The notes below the pieces were generated by a model. The model saw only the letters and a list, made by a program, of their open reading frames with translations. It made no database searches and was not told the DNA's origin. Shown here in pieces: positions 54,697 to 63,160 of a DNA stretch of 64,000 bases. This DNA comes from JBGAMH01 sp044222045 (GTDB lineage Bacteria; Eisenbacteria; RBG-16-71-46). The translations under genes and the position numbers were made by a program. The DNA lies in NCBI GenBank assembly GCA_044222045.1, contig JBGAOB010000003.1, forward strand, positions 1-64,000, written 5' to 3'. Within the stretch, counting starts at the first letter, position 1, and every line of letters starts with the position of its first letter.

Positions 54697-55834
54697 TGGC
54701 CACGGACCCGGCGCTCACGAGCAACCCCTTCACCAGGGCGGGCGCCGCCAGGCCCAGGTGCAGGTACTGGAGGTGCGTCACGATCGGGTAGTGCACCAGG
54801 TACATGCCGTACGCGCAGGGCACGAGCGCGGCGAACACCGCGTTCGGCTGGCGCGCGAAACGCAGGAACAGCGCGAGCGCGGCCACGGACATGGTCGCCC
54901 CGGCCAGCGTGAACCCGAGATCGGCGGCGAGGTGCAGCCACATCGGCAGCGGGCGCACGGTGAACACCGCGATGATCACCGCCACCGCCGCGACGAACGC
55001 GAGCGACGCGAAGTTCAGCCAGCGTTTCCACGTGCGCGCGAGCGGCCCAGCGGGGGCGAGCACGCCCTCCCCCACGCCTTTCGCGCCGAGCACGATACCG
55101 AACACGAAGTACGTGAAGTAGAGCAGCAGGCGTCCCGTCTGCACGTCGAACGGTCCCCAGTGCGCCCACGGGAGCCCGCCCACCGGCAGCTCGAGGGCGA
55201 GGTACGCCAGGCTGGCGCACGCGAACAACGCGCCGAAGAGCGCCCCGGGCGTGTGCAGCCTCGCCGCGGCCCGCCCGAGCGCATCCCCCCAGCGCGGGCG
55301 AAGCGCCGTCCCGGCCGCCACGACGGCGTCGAAGACGAGCAGCACCCACAGGAACCACACGGGGCCCGATGCCCACACGCCGGGCCGGGTGAACACGTCC
55401 CAGTAGCCCGCCCAGCCGCCGGTCCCGCCGGTCTGCAGGTACGCGGGGTAGTAGGCCAGCGGCGCGAGCAGCCCCGCCCCGACCGCGAACGGGATGCCCA
55501 GCCGCACCACGCGGTCGCGCAGGTAGCCGCCCGCGCCCTTGCGGCGCAACGACGGCCACACGAACAGGCCCGACAGCAGGAACATCAGCGACATGAAGTA
55601 CATCTCGTTCGCGGTGGTGAACAGCGAGAAGCCCTGCCAGCGCGCCGTGTCCACGACCGGGAACGCGCCCCAGATACGGTTCCCGGCGTCCAGCGCGGGG
55701 CCGGGCTTCGGCGCTTCGGGGACGTACGCCAGCACGGCGTGGTGGCACACCACCAGCACGGTGGTCCATGCGCGCAGGTAGCCGATCGGGGTCGAGTAGC
55801 CGGGGGCCGACGACGGCCGGACGGGTTCGGTCAT
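54638..55834 (-). CDS. membrane acyltransferase (acyltransferase-3-like)
   Basis: A 398-aa polytopic protein with about ten hydrophobic helices of the acyltransferase-3/OpgC type. An early helix bears GYLRAWTTVLVVCHHAVLAYVP, where the histidines resemble the conserved active-site pair of the family. Further marks are YFMSLMFLLSGLFVWPSL, LRDRVVRLGIPFAVG (the R..RL.IP motif) and a C-terminal YGMYLVHYPIV segment. Such proteins acylate glycans or lipids at the inner membrane; the acceptor is unknown. GGAG with a six-base spacer precedes the ATG at 55834. A direct-repeat pair at 55940-55969, matching one ahead of the LytS-type kinase gene, places this gene in the probable regulon of the adjacent LytTR regulator. 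Confidence 0.88.
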   Translation of the reverse strand: MTEPVRPSSAPGYSTPIGYLRAWTTVLVVCHHAVLAYVPEAPKPGPALDAGNRIWGAFPVVDTARWQGFSLFTTANEMYFMSLMFLLSGLFVWPSLRRKGAGGYLRDRVVRLGIPFAVGAGLLAPLAYYPAYLQTGGTGGWAGYWDVFTRPGVWASGPVWFLWVLLVFDAVVAAGTALRPRWGDALGRAAARLHTPGALFGALFACASLAYLALELPVGGLPWAHWGPFDVQTGRLLLYFTYFVFGIVLGAKGVGEGVLAPAGPLARTWKRWLNFASLAFVAAVAVIIAVFTVRPLPMWLHLAADLGFTLAGATMSVAALALFLRFARQPNAVFAALVPCAYGMYLVHYPIVTHLQYLHLGLAAPALVKGLLVSAGSVAISWGVVALLRRIPGVARVL

Positions 55835-55939
55835 GCGTTTCTCCTCGCGGTGCGCCCGCGATCCGCACGCGGGCGGCCGCCACGCCCGTGGCGACGCCCG
55901 CAGAGTGCCCGGCGGCCGCGCGGAGTCCGAGGCGACTTT

Positions 55940-55980
55940 GACGAACCGCTGCCGTGCGGGGACGAACCGCCCGGTTCGTC
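55940..55980 (-). promoter_or_regulatory. probable LytTR regulator site upstream of the acyltransferase
   Basis: Two direct repeats GACGAACCG at 55940-55948 and 55961-55969, exactly 21 bases apart start to start (9 plus 12). The second is also the left arm of a perfect palindrome ending at 55980 (GACGAACCG-CC-CGGTTCGTC). Read on the minus strand the unit is CGGTTCGTC, close to the CCGTTCGTC core described for AlgR. The site starts 105 bp upstream of the acyltransferase ATG and its distal end touches the response-regulator stop codon. Confidence 0.6.
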
Positions 55981-56743
55981 AGAACGGATTCGCAGCGAGT
56001 GCGCGCAGCCGGTCGGCGTAGGTGCGGCCGGAGTTCAGCCGCGTGCCGTCTCGCAGCACCACCTCGAACTCCCCGTGCACACCCGGCACCAGCGCCCCGA
56101 TGCGCGACACCTGCACGATCGTCGAACGATGGATGCGCAGGAACGTCGCGGGGTCGAGCGAGCGTTCGAGCGTGCTCAGCGGGACGTGCAGCAGGTGGCA
56201 CTGGTGCCCCACGTGCAACTCCACGTAGTTCTCGGCCGCGCCGATCCAGTCGACGTCGTCCACCTCCACGAACACCGTGCGGCCCGACTCCTTCACCGCG
56301 ATGCGTCGCACGAACCGCCGGGGCGCCGCGAGCTGTTCGAGCAGTTCGGCCACGCGGCTCGCTTCGCCCTCGGACGCCTGGCGCAGCCGCGTGCGTGCGC
56401 GCGCCAGTGCCTGAGCGAAGCGCTCCTCGGTGACGGGCTTGAGCAGGTAGTCCACGGCGTTCATCTCGAACGCGGCGATCGCGTGCTCGTCGTGCGCGGT
56501 CACGAACAGCGTGGCGGGCATGCGTTCGGCGCCCACCGCGGCGACCACGCCGAGCCCGTCCAGTTCGGGCATCTGCACGTCGAGCAGCACCAGGTCCGGC
56601 GGATCGGTGGTGATGCGCGCCACCGCGTCGGCGCCGTTCACGGCTTCGGCGATCCGCACGCACTCGGGATCCCGGCTCAGCAGGTCGCGCAGCAGCGCGC
56701 GTGCGAGCGGTTCGTCGTCAACGATCAGGCACGTGTAGGGCAT
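55979..56743 (-). CDS. LytTR-type response regulator
   Basis: A 254-aa response regulator. The receiver domain has the acidic pair and phospho-acceptor in place (VDDEPLAR near residues 8-15, LVLLDVQMPELDG with Asp near 54, LFVTAHDEHAI, YLLKPV with the conserved Lys near 101). The C-terminal LytTR DNA-binding domain shows RRIAVKESGRTVFVEVDDVDWIGAAENYVELHV and FLRIHRSTIVQVSRI, with EFEVVLRDGTRLNSGR at the end. It overlaps the kinase gene by 26 bases, so the pair is translated together. Two direct-repeat pairs around this locus are probable targets. Confidence 0.92.
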   Translation of the reverse strand: MPYTCLIVDDEPLARALLRDLLSRDPECVRIAEAVNGADAVARITTDPPDLVLLDVQMPELDGLGVVAAVGAERMPATLFVTAHDEHAIAAFEMNAVDYLLKPVTEERFAQALARARTRLRQASEGEASRVAELLEQLAAPRRFVRRIAVKESGRTVFVEVDDVDWIGAAENYVELHVGHQCHLLHVPLSTLERSLDPATFLRIHRSTIVQVSRIGALVPGVHGEFEVVLRDGTRLNSGRTYADRLRALAANPF

Positions 56744-57902
56744 ACGCCACCCGCTCCTCCTGCGGCGCGTCCGCGGCCTCGCGGTACGGCAGCTCCAGGG
56801 TGACCCGCACGCCGTGCGGATCGGCCGGCGCGATCGCCAGCGACGCGGCGTCGCCGTACAGCCGGGCCAGCCGCGCGCGTGTGTTCGCGAGTCCGATGCC
56901 CGTGGAATCCGTCGCGCCGTCCGGCGGCATGCCGGGGCCGTCGTCCTCCACCGTCAGCACGAGCGTTCCTCCTTCGCGCCGCGCGCGGACCGCCACGCGA
57001 CCGGCGTGGGCGCTGCGGCCGAGGCCGTGGCGGATCGCGTTCTCCACGAACGGCTGGAGGCAGAGGTGCGGCACGAGCGCGTCGAGCAGCCCGTTCTCGG
57101 CGGACACCTCGGGGCGCAGGCGGTCCGGGAAGCGCACTTCCTCGATCGCGAGGTACAGCCGCAGGTACTCCAGCTCGCGGCGCAGAGGCACCTCGTGCGA
57201 TTGGCCGTCCTCCAGCACGCAGCGCAGCAGGTCGGCGAGTCGGCCCAGCATGACCTCGGCCTGCGCGTTCTTGCCCTGCCGCACCAGCGACATGATCGCG
57301 TTGAGCGTGTTGAACAGGAAGTGCGGCTGGAGCTGGGCCTTGAGTGCTCCGAGTTGCGCGCTGGCCAGCTGCGTGTGCAGCTCCGCGGTGCGCACCTGCA
57401 GCCGCGCGGCTTCGTCGCGGCGCTCCAGGAACCCGCGGTAGAAGTCCCAGCCCGCCTGCAGCGCCAGGATCGTCCAGTACGTGAACACGGCCGGGTGGAA
57501 GCCGAGCATCGCCAGGACGACGAACGCGGCGACCGGGCCCTTCATGACGTTGGGGTACACGTGCAGGCTCGACAGCACGAGCGCCTGCAGCAGCAGCTGC
57601 ACGATGGTCGTGCCCACGCTGAACACCGCGTGCACGAGCGCAGGGCCGAGCCAGTCGCGCCGGCGGAGCGGGAAGCGTCGCCCCAGCCAGAGGATCAACG
57701 GGGTCGTGAGCGCCGCGATCCACACGCCCACGAGCCACGACACCAGGGAGTGCCACCACGGCGTCGGGTCGCCGCTGAGGCGCCTCTGCACGAAGCTCTG
57801 GCTGAAGTAGAAGAGCCCGACGGCCGTCCACACCGCGAAGATCAACGCGGCGTTGCGCACGTGGTGCGCGGCCGGTGGCCGGGTGGTGGGCGGCGAATCC
57901 AT
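56718..57902 (-). CDS. LytS/YehU-type sensor histidine kinase
   Basis: A 394-aa sensor kinase. About four hydrophobic helices occupy residues 15-150 (for example SLVSWLVGVWIAALTTPLILWLG). A coiled linker leads to the His_kinase domain with the phospho-accepting histidine in LKAQLQPHFLFNTLNAIMSL (residue near 205) and a HATPase part with LQPFVENAIRHGLGRS (N box), LTVEDDGPGMP (G1) and GIGLANTRARLARLYG (G2). There is no clear sensor domain outside the helices, so the signal is probably sensed in or at the membrane. A direct-repeat pair 46 bp upstream of the ATG at 57902 suggests autoregulation. Confidence 0.92.
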   Translation of the reverse strand: MDSPPTTRPPAAHHVRNAALIFAVWTAVGLFYFSQSFVQRRLSGDPTPWWHSLVSWLVGVWIAALTTPLILWLGRRFPLRRRDWLGPALVHAVFSVGTTIVQLLLQALVLSSLHVYPNVMKGPVAAFVVLAMLGFHPAVFTYWTILALQAGWDFYRGFLERRDEAARLQVRTAELHTQLASAQLGALKAQLQPHFLFNTLNAIMSLVRQGKNAQAEVMLGRLADLLRCVLEDGQSHEVPLRRELEYLRLYLAIEEVRFPDRLRPEVSAENGLLDALVPHLCLQPFVENAIRHGLGRSAHAGRVAVRARREGGTLVLTVEDDGPGMPPDGATDSTGIGLANTRARLARLYGDAASLAIAPADPHGVRVTLELPYREAADAPQEERVAYALHVPDR

Positions 57903-57947
57903 GCGGCCACGTTACCCGACCACCGGGCCGGGGCGCGCGCCCGGAGT

Positions 57948-57977
57948 GACGAACCGGCCGCTCGCGTGGACGAACGG
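57948..57977 (-). promoter_or_regulatory. probable LytTR regulator site upstream of the sensor kinase
   Basis: Direct repeats GACGAACCG (57948-57956) and GACGAACGG (57969-57977), 21 bases apart start to start, the same spacing as the pair at 55940. The minus-strand reading gives CCGTTCGTC and CGGTTCGTC. LytTR-domain proteins bind two nine-base direct repeats about one or two helix turns apart, so this fits autoregulation of the operon. The divergent MOSC gene starts about 160 bp away and could also respond. Confidence 0.62.
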
Positions 57978-58135
57978 GCCCGGGGTGCGGCACGCCCGTG
58001 GTGTATTCGCTTGCCCTTCGCGTGGATATCGTCGGAGAGTCCGTGGATCGCGGGACCGGTGCGCTCGGAGCCGCGCACACCCCCGATCATCGACCCCGCC
58101 GCGCCGCGACCCTTCCCCTCGGAGCCCACCACCGG

Positions 58136-58864
58136 ATGCCCATCGAGATCGGACGGATCGAAGCTCTCTTCCGCTACCCGGTGAAGTCCATGCGCGGCGA
58201 GTCGCTCGACGCGGCCATGCTCGGCTGGCACGGCGTCGAGGGCGACCGACGGCTGGCGCTGCGCCGGCTCGAGGAGCCGGGCGGGTTTCCCTGGCTCACG
58301 GCCAGCAAGCTGCCCGAACTGGTCGCGTTCACGCCCCGGCGTGGGCACGACGCCGGCGCCGATGCGCTGCCGACGCACGTGCGTACGCCGGAGGGCATGG
58401 ACCTGCCGATGTTCGCGGACGCGCTCGCGGCCGACATCGAGCGCCGATCCGGGCAGCGCGTGCAGATGACGCACCTGCGGCACGGGATCTTCGACGACGC
58501 GACCGTTTCGGTGATCGCCACCGACACCATCCGCGAGATCAGCCGGCTGGCGGGCGTCGCGATGGACGTCCGGCGTTTCCGTCCGAACGTCGTGGTGCGG
58601 TGCACGAACGGCGAGCCGTTCGTGGAAGACGCCTGGCCCGGCGGGGAGCTCGCGTTCGGAGACGACGAGGACGCCCCCCGGGTCGCGGTCACGATGCGCG
58701 ACCTGCGCTGCGTGATGATCAACATCGACCCCGACACGGGCCGGGCCTCACCGGAGATGATGAAGGCCGCGGTCCGCGCGAACCAGAACTACGCGGGGAT
58801 CTACGGCACGGTCACGCGAACCGGCAGGCTCGCCGTGGGCCAGGTCGTGCGGCTTCGCCGCTGA
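58136..58864 (+). CDS. MOSC domain protein
   Basis: A 242-aa protein with an N-terminal MOSC_N beta barrel (RIEALFRYPVKSMRGESLD, GVEGDRRLALR) and a C-terminal MOSC domain (RLAGVAMDVRRFRPNVVV, EPFVEDAWPGGELAFG, RDLRCVMINIDPDTG, NQNYAGIYGTV). The MOSC fold in related proteins handles sulfur from the molybdenum cofactor sulfurase or binds Moco, as in YiiM/YcbX. The cysteine expected for YcbX-like activity is seen in RDLRCVMI. Which substrate it acts on is unknown. The ATG at 58136 is the first one before the MOSC_N strand; an upstream extension lacks homology. Confidence 0.85.
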   Translation: MPIEIGRIEALFRYPVKSMRGESLDAAMLGWHGVEGDRRLALRRLEEPGGFPWLTASKLPELVAFTPRRGHDAGADALPTHVRTPEGMDLPMFADALAADIERRSGQRVQMTHLRHGIFDDATVSVIATDTIREISRLAGVAMDVRRFRPNVVVRCTNGEPFVEDAWPGGELAFGDDEDAPRVAVTMRDLRCVMINIDPDTGRASPEMMKAAVRANQNYAGIYGTVTRTGRLAVGQVVRLRR

Positions 58865-58865
58865 C

Positions 58866-58894
58866 GACCCGCAGCACTCACGCCCTCGCGGGTC
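58866..58894. terminator. weak hairpin between convergent genes
   Basis: Arms GACCCGC and GCGGGTC (7 bp) with a 15-base loop between the stops of the MOSC gene and the BNR-repeat lipoprotein gene. Weak stem; terminator role inferred from position. Confidence 0.3.
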
Positions 58895-58906
58895 TCCCCC
58901 GCCGGC

Positions 58907-60700
58907 TCAGAACGAGTACTTCCAGACGCCGTCCGTGCGCATGCCGGCGTAGAGCGTGGTGCCCCGCGCGTGCAGGGACAGCACGATGGCCTGCGCCGGC
59001 GAGCCGGTGCCGAGCACTCGCCAGGTTCGCGCGCCGTCGTCGGAACGGAACACGCCGGCTTCCGTCGCGGCCACCAGCGTGGACCCCACGCTCGCGAGCG
59101 TGCGGATGCCCGCGGTCCCGGGACGGCCTGCCGCCGCGGTCCAGGTGCGGCCGAAGTCGGCGGAGCGGAAGATCCCGTCGTACTTCGCGGCGTACTGGAT
59201 CGAGTCGGACATCACGAGGCTCGTCACGAATCCCATCGATGAGGGCATCGCGGCCGTCCACGTCGCCCCGCCGTCGGTCGAGCGGTACACCGTCCACATC
59301 GTCCCGGCCAGCATCACGGTGTCGCGCGTGGCCAGTGTCGTGACGAACTGGCCGGTGAGCGCCCCGGTCACGGCGCTCCAGGTCAGCCCGTCGTCCCCGG
59401 AGCGGTACAGGCCGCCGAGCGTCGCGGCGAACGTCGTGCCGCCGACGCGCAGGAACGACTCGATGTAGCTGCTTCCGGGCTGCGTCGTGGCGGCCGACCA
59501 CGTGCTCCCGTCGTCGCTCGAACGGAACACGCCGCTTCCCGGTGTGCCGGCAAGCAGCGTGTTCCCGATCGGGCACAGTGCCGTCACGCTGCCGGTGCCG
59601 GGCTCGCTGGCGGGCCTCGACCACGTGGCGCCGCCGTCGTACGAGCGGTGGACGCCGCTGAACTCGAGCCCGGCGAACAGCACCCGTGCGTCGCTCGCGA
59701 ACGCGGTCACGCCGGGAACCGACGGTGGAGCCGCATCGGCGACCCACGTCGCGCCGTTGTCGAACGAGCGCCACACGGCGTTCTCGGCGCCGGCCACGGC
59801 GACGTTTCCGCTCAGCGCGACGGCATACACCTCGTCGTTGTCGGGGAGTGACGTGGCGGCCGTCCAGTTCACGCCGGCGTCCGTGGAGCGGTAGAGCCCG
59901 GCGCTGGTCGCCGCCAGCAGCCGGTTGCCGTCGGCGACCAGCGCCTCGGCCTGGCCGTAGGGACGCGAGACGGCGGGCGTCCAGGTGGCGCCCCCGTCGG
60001 GCGAGCGATACACGCCGCCGCGCGTGCAGGCGACCAGCGTGGAGCCCACGTTCAGGATCGCGTCCACGAGGACGTTCGCGGGCTGCGCCGCGGTGGGCGC
60101 CCAGGACACGCCGTCATCCGTGGAGCCGTACACGCCGGCCGCGGTGCCCGCGAAGAACGTCGTGTCGCGCAGCGTGAGCGACGTGACCCAGGTGGAGCCG
60201 GTGGGCATGGTCACCCCTGCCCAGTGGTCGCCGGCGTCCGTCGAACGGAAGATGCCCGCGCCGTACGTCCCCATCAGGCAAGTCCCTCCGCGGGACGCCA
60301 CGCAGGAGAGAAAGGCGCTGCCCGGCTGCGTCGCGGCGGCGGTCCACGTGAGACCGCGGTCGGTCGAACGGTAGACACCGGCCGCGGAGCCGATCAGCAG
60401 CGTGGAGCCGACACTGCCGAGTGCACGCACGGTGCAATCCTGCGGCCCGGTCGGCAGACTGCTCCACGTACGGCCGTGGTCGGTGGAGCGGAACGCGCCG
60501 TTGCCCATCGTGCCGGCCAGCAGCAGGTCGCCATTCGAGTAGAGCTCCTGGATCGAAGACCCGGTCGGCAGTCCCATCGAACTGCTCGTCCAGTCGACGG
60601 GCCCGGGTACGGGGCCGGTCGCGTCATTGCTCTTGCCACAGCCCGTCAGCAGACCCGCCAGCACCAGCGTAGCCACGAACCCACCGATCCAGCGCTTCAT
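58907..60700 (-). CDS. BNR/Asp-box repeat lipoprotein
   Basis: A 597-aa lipoprotein. The signal peptide ends in the lipobox VLAGLLTGC, with the lipidated Cys near residue 21. The mature part has 13 copies of the Asp-box pattern RS.D.G.TW spaced about 42-44 residues apart, each at the turn of a propeller blade (RSTDHGRTW, RSTDRGLTW, RSPDGGATW and so on), so one or two beta-propellers are expected. Asp-box propellers occur in sialidases, Vps10-type receptors and photosystem-II-assembly-like proteins; no sialidase active-site arginines could be picked out, so a binding role is more likely. GGAG seven bases upstream supports the ATG at 60700. Confidence 0.88.
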   Translation of the reverse strand: MKRWIGGFVATLVLAGLLTGCGKSNDATGPVPGPVDWTSSSMGLPTGSSIQELYSNGDLLLAGTMGNGAFRSTDHGRTWSSLPTGPQDCTVRALGSVGSTLLIGSAAGVYRSTDRGLTWTAAATQPGSAFLSCVASRGGTCLMGTYGAGIFRSTDAGDHWAGVTMPTGSTWVTSLTLRDTTFFAGTAAGVYGSTDDGVSWAPTAAQPANVLVDAILNVGSTLVACTRGGVYRSPDGGATWTPAVSRPYGQAEALVADGNRLLAATSAGLYRSTDAGVNWTAATSLPDNDEVYAVALSGNVAVAGAENAVWRSFDNGATWVADAAPPSVPGVTAFASDARVLFAGLEFSGVHRSYDGGATWSRPASEPGTGSVTALCPIGNTLLAGTPGSGVFRSSDDGSTWSAATTQPGSSYIESFLRVGGTTFAATLGGLYRSGDDGLTWSAVTGALTGQFVTTLATRDTVMLAGTMWTVYRSTDGGATWTAAMPSSMGFVTSLVMSDSIQYAAKYDGIFRSADFGRTWTAAAGRPGTAGIRTLASVGSTLVAATEAGVFRSDDGARTWRVLGTGSPAQAIVLSLHARGTTLYAGMRTDGVWKYSF

Positions 60701-60842
60701 GGGCAGCTCCTCGAGAGACGGAAACGACGCGGCGGCCACCGTCACATGCGAGCAGTGTCCCACCACCGGAGGTCGTTTCGACGCGGACGTTGATTCGACG
60801 GAGAACGCGGCGGGACGTCCGCGCGGCGGGTACACTGCGCGC

Positions 60843-61652
60843 ATGTCGGACGGCCCCCATCGCGATCCCGATCCCGCCCCTGCCGCGCTCACGGTGTTCG
60901 GCGAACCGCCGGAACACCCGGTGCTGGGCCCGCACGAGGTGCACGTGTGGCGGGTCGACGTCGCGCCGCCGGACGAGCGCGAGCTCGAGGTGTGTCTCGC
61001 GCTGATGTCCGCCGACGAGCATGCGCGCTTCGCCCGCCTGCCCGCGGGACCGCTCCGGGGGTCGTTCGCGATGCGACGGGCGGCGCTGCGGCGGATCCTC
61101 GGCGGATACCTGTCGTGCGATCCGCGCGACGTCGACTACCGCGTGTCGCCGCGCGGCAAGCCGGAGGTGGTCACGCCGGTCGAGGACGAGGCGGATCCTC
61201 CCCTGCGACTCAGCACGTCGTCTTCGCGCGCGCTCGCACTCGTGGGGGTCACGCGCGGACGCGACCTGGGCGTGGACATCGAGCACGTGCGAGCGCTTCC
61301 GGACCTCGACGCCGTCGCGCGCACCGTCTTCTCGCATGCGGAACGCGCCGATTACGAAGCGCTCCCGCCCGGCGAGCGGACCGCCGGGTTCTTCCACGGC
61401 TGGACGCGCAAGGAAGCGTGGCTCAAGGCGCGCGGCGAGGGGCTGATCGGGAACCTCGCGGGCTTCGACGTGACGCTTTCGCCGGGGGCTGCACCGCGTG
61501 TGCGGCGCGTGGCCGGCGATCCGGACGAACCGCGGGCGTGGACGCTCGCGGCCTGCGAGCCCGGCGACGGCTACGTCGGAGCGGTCGCCGTGCGCGACAC
61601 GGCGCCGCGCTGGTCGACGTGGCACGCTCGGGGAGCCGCGGCCTTCCGGTAG
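60843..61652 (+). CDS. 4'-phosphopantetheinyl transferase (Sfp-type)
   Basis: A 269-aa phosphopantetheinyl transferase that activates carrier proteins by transferring the arm of coenzyme A. Motifs are DVDYRVSPRGKPEV (P1), LGVDIEHVR with the magnesium-binding Asp and Glu (P2) and FFHGWTRKEAWLKARGEGL (P3: W..KEA..K..G). The size and the absence of a trimeric AcpS layout indicate the Sfp group, which serves polyketide, peptide or fatty acid carriers. No such synthase genes are in this window. Its start at 60843 is 142 bases from the divergent lipoprotein start. Confidence 0.92.
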   Translation: MSDGPHRDPDPAPAALTVFGEPPEHPVLGPHEVHVWRVDVAPPDERELEVCLALMSADEHARFARLPAGPLRGSFAMRRAALRRILGGYLSCDPRDVDYRVSPRGKPEVVTPVEDEADPPLRLSTSSSRALALVGVTRGRDLGVDIEHVRALPDLDAVARTVFSHAERADYEALPPGERTAGFFHGWTRKEAWLKARGEGLIGNLAGFDVTLSPGAAPRVRRVAGDPDEPRAWTLAACEPGDGYVGAVAVRDTAPRWSTWHARGAAAFR

Positions 61653-61779
61653 ATGCGGGCGGACCGACGCATCGCGCGCCCGGCGGCGCGCCTCTCCTCG
61701 ACGTTCTCTCCCCGGTGCGCAGCGGCGCAGAGACCGCGCGCACGTGTTCTATGGTGCGCGGACACAGGAGGTGTCCCCC

Positions 61780-62886
61780 ATGAGCGACACGATCCGGACG
61801 CCGGAACCCGCTTCCCCGCCGTCGCCGAAGAGCTTCGATGCGAAGGCCTACGCCGCGCACGCCGCCACCGCCCCTCTCGCGCCGGTCACGATCCGGCGCC
61901 GTGATCCGGGGCCCCGGGACGTGCAGCTGGAGATCCTCTTCTGCGGCGTCTGCCATTCCGATCTGCACCAGGTGCGCGACGAGTGGCACCACACGCTGCC
62001 GACGGTCTACCCGTGCGTCCCCGGCCACGAGATCGTGGGGCGCGTGGTCCGCGTGGGCAGCGCGGTGACGCGATTCCGGGAGGGCGATCACGCCGCGGTC
62101 GGGTGCCTCGTGGACTCGTGCCGCACCTGCGCGTCGTGCCGGGATGGGCTGGAGCAGTACTGCGAGGGGCCGGCCACGTTCACGTACAACTCCGACGACG
62201 AGGTGCTGGGAGGCGTGACGTACGGTGGCTACTCGACGAGCGTCGTCGTGGACGAAGCCTTCGCGCTGCGCGTGTCCAGGGCGCTCGACCTGGCGGGTGC
62301 CGCGCCGCTGCTGTGCGCGGGCATCACCACGTGGTCGCCGCTGCGGCGCTGGAACGTCGGCCAGGGCCAGAAGGTGGGCGTCGTGGGGCTCGGCGGCCTG
62401 GGCCACATGGGCGTGAAGCTGGCGAGCGCGCTGGGCGCGCGCGTGGTGGTGTTCACGACCTCGCCGGGCAAGGTGGACGACGCGAAGCGGCTGGGCGCTT
62501 CCGAAGTGGTGGTCTCGACGCGCGCGTCGGAGATGGAAGCGCACGCGGGCAGCTTCGACTTCATCCTCAATACGGTGTCTGCCCCGCTCGACCTGAACGC
62601 CTATCTCGTGCTGCTCAAGCGCGACGGCCACCTGGTGCTGGTGGGCGCCCCCGAGACGGCGCAGCCGGTGGTGGCGATGAACCTGATCGGCGGCCGGCGT
62701 TCGCTCGCGGGCTCGCTGATCGGTGGCATCGCCGAGACGCAGGAGATGCTGGACTTCTGCGCCGAGCGCGGCATCGTGTCCGATGTCGAGGTGATCCCGA
62801 TCCAGTCGATCAACGAGGCCTACGAGCGCATGGTGAAGGGCGACGTGAAGTACCGCTTCGTGATCGACATGGCCTCGCTGAAGTAG
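61780..62886 (+). CDS. zinc-dependent alcohol dehydrogenase (CAD/YahK type)
   Basis: A 368-aa medium-chain zinc dehydrogenase. It shows the catalytic cysteine motif CGVCHSD, GHEIVG with the catalytic His/Glu, structural zinc cysteines C..C..C.......C (CRTCASCRDGLEQYC) and a Rossmann motif GLGGLGHMGVKLA. TYGGYSTSVVVDE is typical of the cinnamyl-alcohol dehydrogenase/YahK-AdhA group, which prefers NADP(H) and reduces a range of aldehydes. An extended N terminus of about 25 residues (TPEPASPPSPKS) precedes the core. AGGAGG at 61766-61771 supports the ATG at 61780. It could be cotranscribed with the phosphopantetheinyl transferase gene, 127 bp upstream, but no functional link is obvious. Confidence 0.93.
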   Translation: MSDTIRTPEPASPPSPKSFDAKAYAAHAATAPLAPVTIRRRDPGPRDVQLEILFCGVCHSDLHQVRDEWHHTLPTVYPCVPGHEIVGRVVRVGSAVTRFREGDHAAVGCLVDSCRTCASCRDGLEQYCEGPATFTYNSDDEVLGGVTYGGYSTSVVVDEAFALRVSRALDLAGAAPLLCAGITTWSPLRRWNVGQGQKVGVVGLGGLGHMGVKLASALGARVVVFTTSPGKVDDAKRLGASEVVVSTRASEMEAHAGSFDFILNTVSAPLDLNAYLVLLKRDGHLVLVGAPETAQPVVAMNLIGGRRSLAGSLIGGIAETQEMLDFCAERGIVSDVEVIPIQSINEAYERMVKGDVKYRFVIDMASLK

Positions 62887-62908
62887 GGTCACGCCTCGTC
62901 GAAGGGGA

Positions 62909-62959
62909 CGCCGATGGAGCCCGGCTCCGGTGCACCGCGCGAGCCGGGTTCCATCGGCG
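62909..62959. terminator. 19-bp hairpin after alcohol dehydrogenase gene
   Basis: A long stem-loop with arms 62909-62927 and 62941-62959 (core GCCGATGGAGCCCGGCTC against GAGCCGGGTTCCATCGGC, one G-U pair) and a 13-base loop, beginning 22 bases after the dehydrogenase stop. It is the strongest stem in the gap. No U-tract follows. It is likely a terminator or RNA-stabilising hairpin. Confidence 0.55.
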
Positions 62960-63160
62960 CGAGCGGCGGACCACGCGAGATTCGATCGTGCAGATCCGTC
63001 GACACGGCTCGCGCCCCTCGGGCCGGGGCCTCAACGACCCTTTCACGGACGCGGTGCGGAGCGATCCGCCGCTCGTGGCAACGGAGCCGGCGCGCACCTC
63101 GAACACGTCACCGACGAAGCGTACGTCGTCGGAGGCATGGCCGGGCTCGACGCGCGGGCG

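Noticed and set aside
56708..56716. Third LytTR-like motif CGGTTCGTC inside the response regulator gene
   Set aside because: It lies in the codons for the conserved DDEPLA motif, in the opposite orientation and without a partner repeat 21 bases away, so coding constraint explains it.
46267..62935. Shared 15-base string CCGGCTCCGGTGCAC near 46268 and 62921
   Set aside because: The flanks differ and the string is built of common GC-rich words, so no mobile or regulatory meaning can be supported from two copies.
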